Part shown: piece by piece, positions 43,732 through 53,698 of the stretch | Layout: each line of letters opens with the position of its first letter | Position numbering within the stretch: the first letter of the stretch is position 1 | From: Gimesia sp. | Lineage (GTDB): Bacteria > Planctomycetota > Planctomycetia > Planctomycetales > Planctomycetaceae | NCBI GenBank assembly: GCA_002706765.1 | Contig: PAJV01000039.1 | Location: 32,924 to 96,923 of the forward strand | DNA: 64,000 bases | Reading direction: 5' to 3' | The notes under the pieces: model-generated | Databases searched by the model: none | Told to the model about the DNA's origin: nothing | What the model saw: only the letters and a program-made list of their open reading frames with translations | Translations under genes and position numbers: made by a program

Positions 43732-45798
43732 ATGAAGAAACAACTGCTCAGCGCCCTGTTTATTCTGCTCCAGGTACTGCCGGTCGGACTTTCCGCACGC
43801 GAGCAGGTAGACGGGAAGGTCACCCGCGCTGATGTCCTCGTTTATGGATCCACGCCCGGTGGTGTCTGTGCAGCGATTGCAGCCTCTCGCGAAGGTGCGT
43901 CAGTCATTCTTCTTGAACCGACCGGACATGTGGGGGGCTTGAATACAGGCGGGCTGAGTTTCAGTGATTCCAACCAGACTGTGCGCAGTACGCTGATGGG
44001 CCTGTTTGATGAATGGCACACGCGTATTGAACAGGATTATGCTGCACGGGGTATCCGGTTACCTTACCAGGTTCGAATCAAAGATCAGTCCAAATGGACT
44101 TATGAACCACACGTGGCGCAGCGCGTTACAAATCAGATGCTGAAAGAAGCGAACGTCAAAGTTCTGACGAAACATTCCCTGCAATCAGTCACAAAGGAAG
44201 GAACCCGGATTACGAGCCTCGCTGCTGGCAAAGCGAATTTCGCTGCCAGCACATTTATCGATGCAACTTACGAAGGCGACCTGATGGCAGCGGCCGGAGT
44301 CAGCTGGACGATTGGCCGGGAAGGAAAAGCAGAATTTGGCGAATCTCTCGCGGGTAAACGTTATCCGAAAAGCAGAATAGACATCGATGGATTCGACAGC
44401 GATGGTCAAATTCTTCCCTTCATCACCACGACTGATGCCGGCCCGGAGGAGGAAGGAGATTCCAATGTCATGGTTTACAGCTTCCGGCTGTGTCTGACTG
44501 AGGATCCGGCTAACCGCGTACCCTTCCCGAAACCGGATCACTATGATCCTGCCCGTTTCGAAGTGATGCGTCGTTTTGCCAAAGCGGGAGGTCGCCTGGG
44601 TTGGGACCTGTATCCACTGCCTGGTGGAAAGCTGGATGGGAACAATTCGATAGGCGGTCAATTCTCACTCGGGCTGGTTGGTGCCGGGAATGGCTGGAGT
44701 GAAGCTGACGCAGCGGGGCGAGTCGTCATCTGGGAAAAACATAAGCAGTATACGCTGGAGTTCTATCACTTTTTGACGACCGATCCTGCCGTCCCTGAGA
44801 AAATCCGGAAATCCTATGCCCGGCTGGGACTCTGCAAAGATGAATTTCCTGAGTACGGCCACTTTTCTCCTGCCTTGTATGTCCGTGAAGGACGACGCAT
44901 GCGAGGCATGTATGTACTCAGTCAGAAAGATATTCTGGAAGAACCGGAAAAGCAGGACCCCATCGCGGTCTCTTCATTCCCGATCGATTCACATGACTGC
45001 CAGCGGATTGCCTTGAAGGACGGCGGTGTGATCAATGAAGGAACAATCTTTCCCGTCAGGAAAAGCAGTCCCAAACAGGGATACGCCTATCATGTTCCGT
45101 ATCGATCCCTGTTACCTCAACCGGAAGAATGTTCTAACTTAATTGTGCCTGTTGCACTCTCCTGCACTCATGTGGGTATCTCATCCCTCCGTGTGGAACC
45201 GACCTGGATGATACTGGGACAAAGTGCGGGAGTGGCAGCAGCATTGTCGGCTCGCAAGGATGTCTCCGTTCAAGAACTGCCTTACAAACTGCTTCGCGAT
45301 CGTCTTCTGGCACAGGGCCAGGTACTCGAATTGCCTCCACCCACGGAAGCGAACGAAGAGAGGCATTCGATCGATCCAAAGACTCTGCCCGGAATCGTGC
45401 TGGACAATCAGAGTGCCAGGCTGTCTGGTCACTGGAGCCATTCGACCAATTTCAAACCACATATTGGTAAAGGTTATCTCCACGATGAAAAGCGGGGCGA
45501 CGGAAAGGCGATGGCTGTCTTCCGCTTTAAGGCGCCCCAGAGTGGACGCTACCAGATCCTGTTGGCATACTCGGCCCATGAGACCCGTGCGAAAAATGTT
45601 CCACTCACGGTTTCCTCCGGAACAGAAAAAACGACACTTGTTGTCGATCAGACCAAGGCATTGCCCCAGGGAAAACAATTCCGTCCGCTCGGTATTGTCG
45701 ATCTGGAGGGCAATACGGAAACCACAATTACGATGACCAATGATAAAACCAATGGATTTGTCATCCTGGATGCACTTCAGTTACTGCCAGTCAAGTGA
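43732..45798 (+). CDS. Exported FAD-dependent oxidoreductase (FAD_oxidored family) with golvesin-like C-terminus
   Basis: A 688-aa exported protein with a GAGAGA ribosome site. A signal peptide ends about residue 22 (GLSAREQ). The dinucleotide-binding motif is DVLVYGSTPGGVCAAIAASR followed by EGASVILLEP; GHVGGLNTGGLSF is the family signature, and LIVPVALSCTHVGISSLRVE with GQSAGVAAALSA lies near the end of the oxidoreductase part. The last 130 or so residues (FRFKAPQSGRYQILLAYSAH, GFVILDALQLLP) look like a golvesin/xanthan-lyase C-terminal carbohydrate-binding-like domain. The substrate is probably a sugar or polysaccharide-derived compound, which is inferred from family context. Confidence 0.88.
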   Translation: MKKQLLSALFILLQVLPVGLSAREQVDGKVTRADVLVYGSTPGGVCAAIAASREGASVILLEPTGHVGGLNTGGLSFSDSNQTVRSTLMGLFDEWHTRIEQDYAARGIRLPYQVRIKDQSKWTYEPHVAQRVTNQMLKEANVKVLTKHSLQSVTKEGTRITSLAAGKANFAASTFIDATYEGDLMAAAGVSWTIGREGKAEFGESLAGKRYPKSRIDIDGFDSDGQILPFITTTDAGPEEEGDSNVMVYSFRLCLTEDPANRVPFPKPDHYDPARFEVMRRFAKAGGRLGWDLYPLPGGKLDGNNSIGGQFSLGLVGAGNGWSEADAAGRVVIWEKHKQYTLEFYHFLTTDPAVPEKIRKSYARLGLCKDEFPEYGHFSPALYVREGRRMRGMYVLSQKDILEEPEKQDPIAVSSFPIDSHDCQRIALKDGGVINEGTIFPVRKSSPKQGYAYHVPYRSLLPQPEECSNLIVPVALSCTHVGISSLRVEPTWMILGQSAGVAAALSARKDVSVQELPYKLLRDRLLAQGQVLELPPPTEANEERHSIDPKTLPGIVLDNQSARLSGHWSHSTNFKPHIGKGYLHDEKRGDGKAMAVFRFKAPQSGRYQILLAYSAHETRAKNVPLTVSSGTEKTTLVVDQTKALPQGKQFRPLGIVDLEGNTETTITMTNDKTNGFVILDALQLLPVK

Positions 45799-45849
45799 GG
45801 TGACTCTCGTGAACCGGATGTTTTGCGTCAGGGCTTCGTGAAGACACGC

Positions 45850-48800
45850 TTATGATTTACCCGTTCCGGCTGTGGTGAGAGTTGCAGGCTCCTGCGTGTG
45901 TGCCGAGTTGTTGCTGGCTGCGGGCTTCCGTGCGAAGCGTCGCAATACAACATAGAAAACGGGTGTCAGAAACAGGCCGAACAACGTCACGCCCAGCATA
46001 CCGCTGAAGACGGCTGTTCCGAGTACCCGGCGCATTTCAAAACCGGCACCGGTGGCAATCAGCAGTGGTATCACACCCAGAATGAAGGAGAACGCCGTCA
46101 TCAGAATGGGGCGTAACCGTAACCGGCAGGCATCGACGGCGGCCTGGAAACGATCTTTGCCGGCATCTTCTTCCGCCTTCGCGAATTCGACAATCAGAAT
46201 CGCATTCTTACACGCCAGTCCCACCAGTACGATAAAACCAATCTGCGTCAGAATATTATTGTCCATGCCTCGAAACCAGATGCCGATGATGGAAAACAAC
46301 AGACAGAGGGGAACAATTAAAATGATCGCCAGTGGCAGAACCCAGCTTTCGTATTGGGCAGCCAGGGTCAGGAACACGAACAGAACGGCCAGCGGAAACA
46401 GAAACACAATTGTATTCCCTGCTTGTCTTTCCTGGTAAGCGATCTCCGTCCAGGCATAACCAAAGCCCGGAGGCAGATTTTCGTCGGCCAGCTGTTCCAT
46501 CGTGGTTAATGACTGCCCCGTGCTGTATCCCTGCATGGTATTTCCATTCAGGTCCGCCGCCGGGAATAAATTGAACCGTACGATGCGATCCGGGCCCGCT
46601 GTCCTTTTCAGTTCGACGACTGATCCCAGAGGCACACTCGTACCGCGGGCGCTGCGTGTCCGCAAACGCAGAATGTCGTCCGGTTCGTCACGGAATTCCG
46701 GTTCCGCCTGGGCGGTCACGCGATAGGTTCGTCCGAGGAAATTGAAGTCATTCACGTAGACAGAACCAAGATAGACCTCGAGTGCTTCAAAAATATTACT
46801 GATGGGAATGTCGAGCATCTGGGCTTTGGTGCGATCAACATTTGCATAAATCTGCGGGACGCTGATCCGGAAGTTGGAGAAGACCTGCACGAGCCCCGGC
46901 TGTTGATTCGCCTGCGCCACCATCCGTTCGGTGACCTGGTTTAACGCATCCACGCCGGCGCCCCCCTGGTCCTGCACATACATTTTGTATCCGCCGCCCC
47001 GTCCGATTCCTCGCACCGGTGGAGGCGGAATAATGAAGACCTCTGCTTCGTTGACCACAGCGACCTCGCGTCTCAGATCATTAATGATTTCATTGACGCC
47101 GCGTCCTCGCGCAGCCCGTTCCTTCGCATCTTCCAGTGGTAGAAATGCCACAGCGGCGTTGGGACTGATGGTAAACGTCGACCCTGACAGTCCGGCAATT
47201 CCTACCGAGTGCGCGACCCCGTCAATCGTGCTGCCAATCGCGGCAACGCGTTTTGTGACGTCATCGGTTCGTGCCAATGATGCCCCGTCGGGCAGTCGGA
47301 TACTGACAATGATATAACCCTGGTCCTGGGCGGGGATAAAACCCGAGGGAACCAGGCCGAAGCTGAACCAGGTAGCGACCAGCAATCCGCCGTAAATCAC
47401 CAGTGTCATGCCGGAAAGTCTGATGATCCGCGAAACGATGCCGGCATAAATATTGCCGGTGATGTCAAAAAAGCGATTAAACGAGCGGAAGAACCAGCCA
47501 AACAGCAGATCGACGATTTTGCCCATCCGGTTGCGTTCGGCTGTTTTGGGTTTGAGCAGCAGCGCACAAAGTGCCGGGCTCAAAGTCAATGAAACAAATG
47601 TAGAGAATCCCGTAGAAATGGCGATCGTGAGGGCAAACTGCTGATAGAACTGACCGCTGAGACTGGGAACAAACATCGTGGGAACAAACACGGCGATCAA
47701 TACCAGGGTGGTCGCAATCAAAGCGGAGCCGACTTCATCCATCGCTTTATGAGTCGCTTCACGCGGCGAGAGCCCGTCCGCAATCAGTCGCTCCACATTT
47801 TCGACAACCACAATCGCGTCGTCAACCACGATGCCAATCGCGAGCACGAGACCAAACAGTGAGAGTGTATTGAGGGTCACACCAAACAGCTGCATGGCGG
47901 CGAAGGTGCCGATGAGCGAAATGGGAATCGCGATTACCGGGATGATCGTGGGACGCCATCCGTGCAGAAACAGAAAGACGGTCAGCACCACCAGGATGGT
48001 CGTGATATACAGGGTTTCGAAGACCTCCGCGATGGATTCTTCAACATAATCGGTCGGGTTGTAGGCAATTTCATAACCCACTCCGTCGGGAAAGTCTTTG
48101 TTGAGATTTGCCATGGTCTGCTTGACTTCATCAGCCGCATCGACGGCATTCGTTCCAGGTCGCTGATAGATGAGAATCGCCACGGCAGGCTTGCCATCCA
48201 GGTAACTGATGCGCGAGTAGTCCTGAGCGCCGAGTTCGATGCGGGCCACATCACTCAGACGCGTGACGCGACCATCGTTGCCGCGTTTAACCACGATCTG
48301 CCCGAATTCTTCGACTTCCTGCAACCGTCCCTGTGTGGTCACATTCAACTGAAATGCACCACTTTGATCAATGGGGGGCTGCCCGATGACACCAGCGGCC
48401 ACCTGTACGTTCTGCTGACGGACCTCATTGACTATATCACCAACCGTAAGGCCCACGTGAGACATCTTTTCGATATCCAGCCAGACCCGCATGGAATACT
48501 CATTCCCACCGGCCACACGGATATCGCCAACACCGTCCAGTCGCATGAGCGAATCGCGAATCCGCAGAAAAGCAAAGTTGCTGATATAAAGCTGATCGCG
48601 ACTGTTATCAGGGGAATTCAGATGCACCACCATCAGCATGTCGGGGATCTGCTTGCGGGTCGTCACTCCAATCTGACGCACAGCTTCAGGCAATCTCGCC
48701 TCGGCTACCGCAACCCGGTTCTGTACCAGTACCTGGGCATCGTCAAGATCAGTGCCCAGTTTGAAAGTCACAGTGAGTTGCATGGTTCCATCACTGCTGG

Positions 48801-49050
48801 AGGATGACTCCATGTAAAGCATGTCGTCAACGCCATTCATTTCCTGCTCGATGGGCGTAGCCACGGTGTCTGCAATCACCTGGGGTGTTGCTCCGGGATA
48901 ACTGGCACGGACCACAATCGTCGGCGGAGCCACATTTGGATACTGAGATACCGGCAATGCGATATAGGCAATGGACCCGATTAAGACGACCATGAACGAT
49001 AATACGGAAGCAAAGATCGGCCGCTCGATAAAGAAATGCGGAAATTTCAT
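45850..49050 (-). CDS. RND efflux transporter, AcrB/MexB (HAE1) type
   Basis: A 1066-aa inner-membrane proton-driven multidrug exporter. GGGGA lies about 8 nt before the ATG. Family landmarks: N-terminal FFIERPIFASVLSFMVVLIG, VSQYPNVAPPTIVVRASYPG, the paired Asp in GIVVDDAIVVVENVERLIAD, the Lys in VLVGLACKNAILIVEFAKAE, and C-terminal GTAVFSGMLGVTLFGLFLTP. Full length for the family (about 1040 aa). It overlaps the adaptor gene by 4 nt (ATGA), so the two are translationally coupled. No outer-membrane TolC-type gene or regulator is adjacent, so the channel must come from elsewhere. Confidence 0.96.
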   Translation of the reverse strand: MKFPHFFIERPIFASVLSFMVVLIGSIAYIALPVSQYPNVAPPTIVVRASYPGATPQVIADTVATPIEQEMNGVDDMLYMESSSSSDGTMQLTVTFKLGTDLDDAQVLVQNRVAVAEARLPEAVRQIGVTTRKQIPDMLMVVHLNSPDNSRDQLYISNFAFLRIRDSLMRLDGVGDIRVAGGNEYSMRVWLDIEKMSHVGLTVGDIVNEVRQQNVQVAAGVIGQPPIDQSGAFQLNVTTQGRLQEVEEFGQIVVKRGNDGRVTRLSDVARIELGAQDYSRISYLDGKPAVAILIYQRPGTNAVDAADEVKQTMANLNKDFPDGVGYEIAYNPTDYVEESIAEVFETLYITTILVVLTVFLFLHGWRPTIIPVIAIPISLIGTFAAMQLFGVTLNTLSLFGLVLAIGIVVDDAIVVVENVERLIADGLSPREATHKAMDEVGSALIATTLVLIAVFVPTMFVPSLSGQFYQQFALTIAISTGFSTFVSLTLSPALCALLLKPKTAERNRMGKIVDLLFGWFFRSFNRFFDITGNIYAGIVSRIIRLSGMTLVIYGGLLVATWFSFGLVPSGFIPAQDQGYIIVSIRLPDGASLARTDDVTKRVAAIGSTIDGVAHSVGIAGLSGSTFTISPNAAVAFLPLEDAKERAARGRGVNEIINDLRREVAVVNEAEVFIIPPPPVRGIGRGGGYKMYVQDQGGAGVDALNQVTERMVAQANQQPGLVQVFSNFRISVPQIYANVDRTKAQMLDIPISNIFEALEVYLGSVYVNDFNFLGRTYRVTAQAEPEFRDEPDDILRLRTRSARGTSVPLGSVVELKRTAGPDRIVRFNLFPAADLNGNTMQGYSTGQSLTTMEQLADENLPPGFGYAWTEIAYQERQAGNTIVFLFPLAVLFVFLTLAAQYESWVLPLAIILIVPLCLLFSIIGIWFRGMDNNILTQIGFIVLVGLACKNAILIVEFAKAEEDAGKDRFQAAVDACRLRLRPILMTAFSFILGVIPLLIATGAGFEMRRVLGTAVFSGMLGVTLFGLFLTPVFYVVLRRFARKPAASNNSAHTQEPATLTTAGTGKS

Positions 49051-50459
49051 TGAGCATCCCCTGGAGCGTCGACAACCGCAGTCACCTTTTGAGTTCCAGG
49101 CCGGGGAAGCGGATCAGGGGCAGGGGAGATCCATTGCTCGGGAGGCAGCGGTTCATAATCGTCGGGCAATCCATCTTCGACCACTTCGATTGTTCCCTGC
49201 TGCGAAGTCACTTCCATTTCTGGGCGCGCCTGCAGCAGACCTTCAATGATGAGCGATTCGCTTCCGGATAATCCCTCGCGTACCACGCGCAGTCCGTCTA
49301 CGATCGGCCCGAGTGTCACAATGCGACGCTGCACTACATTATCAACAACATGATAGACGTATTGAGACGACTGATCGGTGCCAATAGCGGAATCTGGAAT
49401 CAGAACTGCCTCGTAAGAGGCACTGCCGGGAATCCGGATGCGGGCAAACATCCCCGGTACGAGTACCTGGTCTTTGTTGGGAAACACACATCGCGCCCGC
49501 ATACTCGCCGTATCGGCATCAAAGCGGTTATCGACGAAGTCCATGTGTCCCTGATGCGGGAAGCCGGATTCATCGACCAGTCCCAGGAAAACCGGATTCT
49601 TGGCTTCGCGTGAACTGGCTCGTTTCCCTGACTGGGCCTGGCGAATGTATTTCAGAACGTCCTGTTCGTTCGCGTCGAAATTGCAGTAAATCGGCTTTAC
49701 AGAAGTAATGGTGGTCAGCAGGCTCGAATTGGTCGTCCCGCCGTTGATCAGGTTGCCTTCCGAGACGTGTTTACGACTGATACGCCCGGAAACGGGGGCA
49801 AAAATCTGCGTGTAATCCAGGTTGAGCTGGGCCGTTTCGATTCCGGCTTTGGCTGCTTCGATCACCGCCATTGCTGTTTCGATCGTCGCTTTCGCAGAAC
49901 TGATACCGGCCTGACTTGCTTCGTGGTCTGCTTTTGCCTGCAGGTAGGCGGCTTCCTGTTGATCCAGCTCATCCTGCGTTGTTACATTTTTTGATTTCAG
50001 GGAACGCGCCCGTTTCAATTGTGCCGTCGACAGGACCAGCTGCGCTTCTGATTGCTGATATTGTGCTTTCGCTTCCTCTAACTGGGCTTTCGCCTGAACC
50101 AACTGCGAATTTGCCTGACTCAACGCTGCCCGCGCGCCATTCAGTTCTGCCTGATAGGGACGTGGATCGATAATAAAAAGCAGGTCCCCTTTGTTGACGA
50201 TTTGTCCTTCGTCAAAATGGGTCGATTTTAAATAGCCACTGACACGCGCCCGGATCTCAACGAAATCAATCGCTTCGAGTCTCCCCGTGTACGCATCCCA
50301 CTCCACGATCTGTTTGGTAACCGGTTTGGCTACTGTGACGACCGGTAATACTTTCTCAACAGGGGCGGAATTCTGCGAGTTGCAACCAGTGAGGGCAACA
50401 CAGAAACTGAGTAAGAGTACCGTCATTAATTGCGGTAGAAAATTCAGGTGACGTATCAA
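49047..50459 (-). CDS. RND efflux membrane-fusion (periplasmic adaptor) lipoprotein
   Basis: A 470-aa adaptor of the HlyD/AcrA class that links the RND pump to an outer-membrane channel. I favour TTG at 50459: GGAGG stands 10 nt upstream and the product starts IRHLNFLPQLMTVLLLSFCV with lipobox ALTGC. The frame is open to a GTG at 50498 that lacks a ribosome site. Motifs: VSGYLKSTHFDEGQIVNKGD (lipoyl half), a long Ala/Gln-rich coiled-coil hairpin (about residues 85-200, QANSQLVQAKAQLEEAKAQY), and LDYTQIFAPVSGRISRKHVS (second lipoyl half). Confidence 0.93.
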   Translation of the reverse strand: MIRHLNFLPQLMTVLLLSFCVALTGCNSQNSAPVEKVLPVVTVAKPVTKQIVEWDAYTGRLEAIDFVEIRARVSGYLKSTHFDEGQIVNKGDLLFIIDPRPYQAELNGARAALSQANSQLVQAKAQLEEAKAQYQQSEAQLVLSTAQLKRARSLKSKNVTTQDELDQQEAAYLQAKADHEASQAGISSAKATIETAMAVIEAAKAGIETAQLNLDYTQIFAPVSGRISRKHVSEGNLINGGTTNSSLLTTITSVKPIYCNFDANEQDVLKYIRQAQSGKRASSREAKNPVFLGLVDESGFPHQGHMDFVDNRFDADTASMRARCVFPNKDQVLVPGMFARIRIPGSASYEAVLIPDSAIGTDQSSQYVYHVVDNVVQRRIVTLGPIVDGLRVVREGLSGSESLIIEGLLQARPEMEVTSQQGTIEVVEDGLPDDYEPLPPEQWISPAPDPLPRPGTQKVTAVVDAPGDAQ

Positions 50460-50877
50460 GGTAACAATGCCTCCGCACAGGCAGGGATGTCCTGCCACAT
50501 GTCGTAATTCGGTTGATCTCGGGTGAGCTGTGTAGGCGGGTTTCAGCAGACCGTAAGCCTGACTAATAGTCTTTGCGGGAATGATTTACATGTAGTCTAT
50601 GTCTGCGAGGTGAACAAGGCAACTCAGCAAAATGGAAATTGGGAGAAAAAGTTTGAAAGTCAAAGGCTTGCAGGTTCCAAAATGAAAACCAGAAACAGAC
50701 TTCAGGTGACGCATGTACTGACAGCGAACTGTTTACGGTGTACTCAACAGGTTGATTCCTATAGAATAAATGACCCTGATGCGCATGGTTTCCGTGACGC
50801 ATCCAACACCATCAAGGGTGTCAACGTACTTTCATATACAGGACTTCTGATAAATATCTCCAAGAGGAAATCACTCG
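50460..50877. other. Intergenic between divergent genes
   Basis: It should hold the promoters of the efflux operon (left) and the Gfo/Idh/MocA gene (right). Long open frames here (for example plus-strand 50523-50993) lack ribosome sites and overlap the true gene start. No repressor site stands out. Confidence 0.4.
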
Positions 50878-52248
50878 ATGTCAACATCTCAAAAAATTAC
50901 GCGCCGCAATTTTATTCAGGGAGTCGCCTTCGCAGGGGCTGCCACTGTTTTGAGTCCCTCGGCACATCGAGCATTCGGATATCAGTCGCCTAATGATCGA
51001 CCGGTTTTCGCGACGATCGGTCTGCGGAACCAGGGTTGGTCAATTACCTCGAAGTCATTCAAATTCGCAGATTTTGCGGCACTCGCTGATGTGGACGCGA
51101 ATGTACTCGGTGCAAATGTCGAAAAAACAGAAAAGAAACAGGGCAAGAAACCGGACGCCTACAAAGACTATCGCAAAGTGCTGGATCGAAAAGACATTGA
51201 TGCCGTGATGATCGCAACCCCCGATCACTGGCATACGAAAATCGCGGTCGAAGCGATGTACGCCGGGAAAGACGTCTACTGTGAAAAGCCACTGACGCTG
51301 ACGATTGACGAAGGCAAGTTGATTGAAAAAGTCGTGAAAGAAACGGGCCGCGTCTTCCAGGTGGGTACGATGCAGCGATCGGAATCGGGACAGCGGTTCC
51401 TGCAGGCGATCGCGTTGATCCGCGATGGTCGTATCGGCACCGTGCAAAAAGTAACCTGCGGGATCAACGGAATGGAAGGCTCCCCGGTAATTCCTGTCAC
51501 TGCAGTTCCCGAAGGACTGGACTATGAATTCTGGCTGGGGCCGGCTCCCAAAGTTGATTACCGGGCTCTGCCTGAAATGCGCGAAGGATATGGAGGTGGC
51601 GTTCCGCTTTACAGCAACTGTCATTATTCCTTCCGAAACTGGCACGAGTATTCTGGTGGAAAATTAACCGACTGGGGTGCGCATCACGTCGACATTGCCT
51701 GCTGGGCCCTGGGTGCCAGTGATACTGGTCCCAGTAAAGTTTCTCCCGTGGAATACAAATTACCCGTCGAATATAAGGACGGTTTCCCCACGGTCAACGA
51801 TCAGTACAATGCCGCCACGGAATTCAAAATCAAAGTCGATATGCCCAACGATGTAGAAATGATTATCACCAGTGAAGGGGATAATGGGATTCTCTTTGAA
51901 GGTACCAAAGGCCGCTTCTTCGTCAACCGCGGGAAAATCGTCGGGGCACCTGTCGAAGCGCTGAAAGACAATCCCTTGCCGGAAGGTGCCATCGAAGAAG
52001 TTTATGGCGGCAAGGTGAGTGCGAACCACACTGCCAACTTTATCGAAGGCATGAACTCACGCAAGCAGCCCATTTCCGATGTCTGGTCGCATAACCGCAT
52101 GTTGGAGATCTGTCATCTCTCCAACATCTCCATGCGTCTGGGACGTGACCTCAAATGGGATCCCGTAAAACGCGAAATCATTGACGACGCCCAGGCAAAT
52201 TCGTTCCTCTCGCGTGAAAGCCGCAAGGGTTACGAAATCAACATGTAA
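50878..52248 (+). CDS. Tat-exported Gfo/Idh/MocA family oxidoreductase
   Basis: A 456-aa NAD(P)-dependent sugar oxidoreductase-like protein. Tat signal TRRNFIQGVAFAGAATVLSP. The Rossmann part is modified (RPVFATIGLRNQGW), followed by DAVMIATPDHWHTKIAVEAM and the family CEKPLTLTIDEGK motif with the catalytic-region Lys. TDWGAHHVDIACWALGASDT lies in the C-terminal alpha/beta domain. Planctomycetes carry dozens of exported members thought to act on sugars and glycoside derivatives. A strong terminator follows; there is no operon partner. Confidence 0.92.
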   Translation: MSTSQKITRRNFIQGVAFAGAATVLSPSAHRAFGYQSPNDRPVFATIGLRNQGWSITSKSFKFADFAALADVDANVLGANVEKTEKKQGKKPDAYKDYRKVLDRKDIDAVMIATPDHWHTKIAVEAMYAGKDVYCEKPLTLTIDEGKLIEKVVKETGRVFQVGTMQRSESGQRFLQAIALIRDGRIGTVQKVTCGINGMEGSPVIPVTAVPEGLDYEFWLGPAPKVDYRALPEMREGYGGGVPLYSNCHYSFRNWHEYSGGKLTDWGAHHVDIACWALGASDTGPSKVSPVEYKLPVEYKDGFPTVNDQYNAATEFKIKVDMPNDVEMIITSEGDNGILFEGTKGRFFVNRGKIVGAPVEALKDNPLPEGAIEEVYGGKVSANHTANFIEGMNSRKQPISDVWSHNRMLEICHLSNISMRLGRDLKWDPVKREIIDDAQANSFLSRESRKGYEINM

Positions 52249-52276
52249 AAAGTGAAGTAACGGATGTAAGAATCTG

Positions 52277-52327
52277 CTGAAACCGGAATTCCTGCCACAG
52301 GGGCTCCATTCCGGTTTCAGTTTTCTT
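52277..52327 (+). terminator. Intrinsic terminator of the Gfo/Idh/MocA gene
   Basis: A perfect 13-bp stem, CTGAAACCGGAAT (52277-52289) with ATTCCGGTTTCAG (52308-52320), followed by TTTTCTTT. It lies 29 nt after the stop codon. Confidence 0.88.
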
Positions 52328-52447
52328 TCCTGGCTTCAGCGGGTGAGATCAGACTGTCGTGGTCTTCGTCCAGTCGATCAGTATCAGACGCAGTTTAACA
52401 GAATACCTGAAAAGCTGGCTTTCTCTGTCTGGAGAACTGGCCGGCAT

Positions 52448-53698
52448 TCAGGGGTTAAGCACTGGTAAGTCTTGAACATTCTTTTGAGGAACCTCATTAT
52501 TTCTCTGAAGGTGTTCTCGGAATGCATCAGCAAGCTGCTGGCCTTGCCAGTCTGCTTTCTGACCGGCACCATATATGGTCCGCTGAAGTTCCTGAACTGC
52601 CGTTTTGAGTTCTTCACTGATTCTCTGTCCCGATGCCTGGGACCTTTCCCATTGCTGCCAGGCCGATTCTGCAGCCCCGGGGTCATTTTTATGGCAGGCG
52701 GATAACAGTGCCCTGGCTGCCATCTTCTCAGATGGGTTCCAACGTTGTCTGAGCTGATGGAGAACGCTCCTGATTCTGCGCTGCTGCCAGTATCCGATTC
52801 CCAACAGCATCATCAGTAATCCCCACCAGGCGTACGACAACGTTCGCGTCTTTTCTACCGGAAGCTCTGATTTAACGGTTGAAGTACTTTTGACTTGAAA
52901 GGTGACTGCTGGCAATGTCTGCGAGCCGAATTCTTTTTTCTCCGGATCCCACCACTGGTACCTTATCGCCGGTAACGTCCAGTTCCCAGGCTGCTGCATC
53001 TGATAGGTAATGGTGTCGCTGCGTATTCCAATGAAATCGCCGCGCTCGGTGCGGTCAGTAACTTGAGGACGATTCAGATAGATTCGAATTCCTTTCGGCA
53101 CGGTTCCCGGAGGGGGGGCTAATGCCATCCCTGTCACGTTATCTGCAGTCTGGGTAATCGTGCGACGAAACACAGCTCCCTGCTCTGTGACTTCCGGCTG
53201 AGGGTCCCAGCTTTCCGTTATCTTGAGTGATGTGGTGGTGACCAGAAAATCGTCCCGGGAACTCCCTTGGGGACGCTCTACTTTGATTTTGACAGCTGGA
53301 ACCTGAGCCGTCTGGTCATGTGACGGGCCGGTAAAACCATTGCGATGACTGAAGCGTACTTCAAAGACCGGGATTTCAAGAGTTCCGCTCTGCTGGGAAA
53401 ACAAGGCAAATTCATGCGTCTGTACAAACCACGAGTCCCCATCAATCTCTTCAGAAGAAACAACGGGTCGCCCCGTCTTAACGATGATCACGCGGGGAAT
53501 TTCAGGCAGGGTAAAACTGGCGGCACCCGAAAACGAACCATTCGCACGCAGCTGCACGGTAAAGGGGATCTGCTGACCGACCCACCAGCTTTGTTCCTTG
53601 ATTTGAATGCTGGCCGGCCGTACTTCTGCGGCATGGATCATCCGGGGTAACACCAGCAACAGGTATATCGTCAGCGTCAAACATAAAGAAACCTTCAT
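52448..53698 (-). CDS. batD: BatD-like membrane protein (aerotolerance operon)
   Basis: A 416-aa exported and membrane-anchored protein. A signal peptide (LCLTLTIYLLLVLPRMIHA) is followed by BatD-type beta domains: VGQQIPFTVQLRANGSFSGA, SFTLPEIPRVIIVKTGRPVV, ITYQMQQPGNWTLPAIRYQW. A transmembrane helix near 285-302 (YAWWGLLMMLLGIGYW) precedes a cytosolic helical tail. The ATG overlaps the TPR gene by 4 nt. It closes the moxR-bat operon; in other bacteria Bat proteins support tolerance to oxidative or envelope stress, mechanism unknown. Confidence 0.85.
   Translation of the reverse strand: MKVSLCLTLTIYLLLVLPRMIHAAEVRPASIQIKEQSWWVGQQIPFTVQLRANGSFSGAASFTLPEIPRVIIVKTGRPVVSSEEIDGDSWFVQTHEFALFSQQSGTLEIPVFEVRFSHRNGFTGPSHDQTAQVPAVKIKVERPQGSSRDDFLVTTTSLKITESWDPQPEVTEQGAVFRRTITQTADNVTGMALAPPPGTVPKGIRIYLNRPQVTDRTERGDFIGIRSDTITYQMQQPGNWTLPAIRYQWWDPEKKEFGSQTLPAVTFQVKSTSTVKSELPVEKTRTLSYAWWGLLMMLLGIGYWQQRRIRSVLHQLRQRWNPSEKMAARALLSACHKNDPGAAESAWQQWERSQASGQRISEELKTAVQELQRTIYGAGQKADWQGQQLADAFREHLQRNNEVPQKNVQDLPVLNP

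Noticed and set aside
50523-50993. 156-codon plus-strand frame before the Gfo/Idh/MocA gene
   Set aside because: Runs into the true gene in another frame; no ribosome site and no family features.
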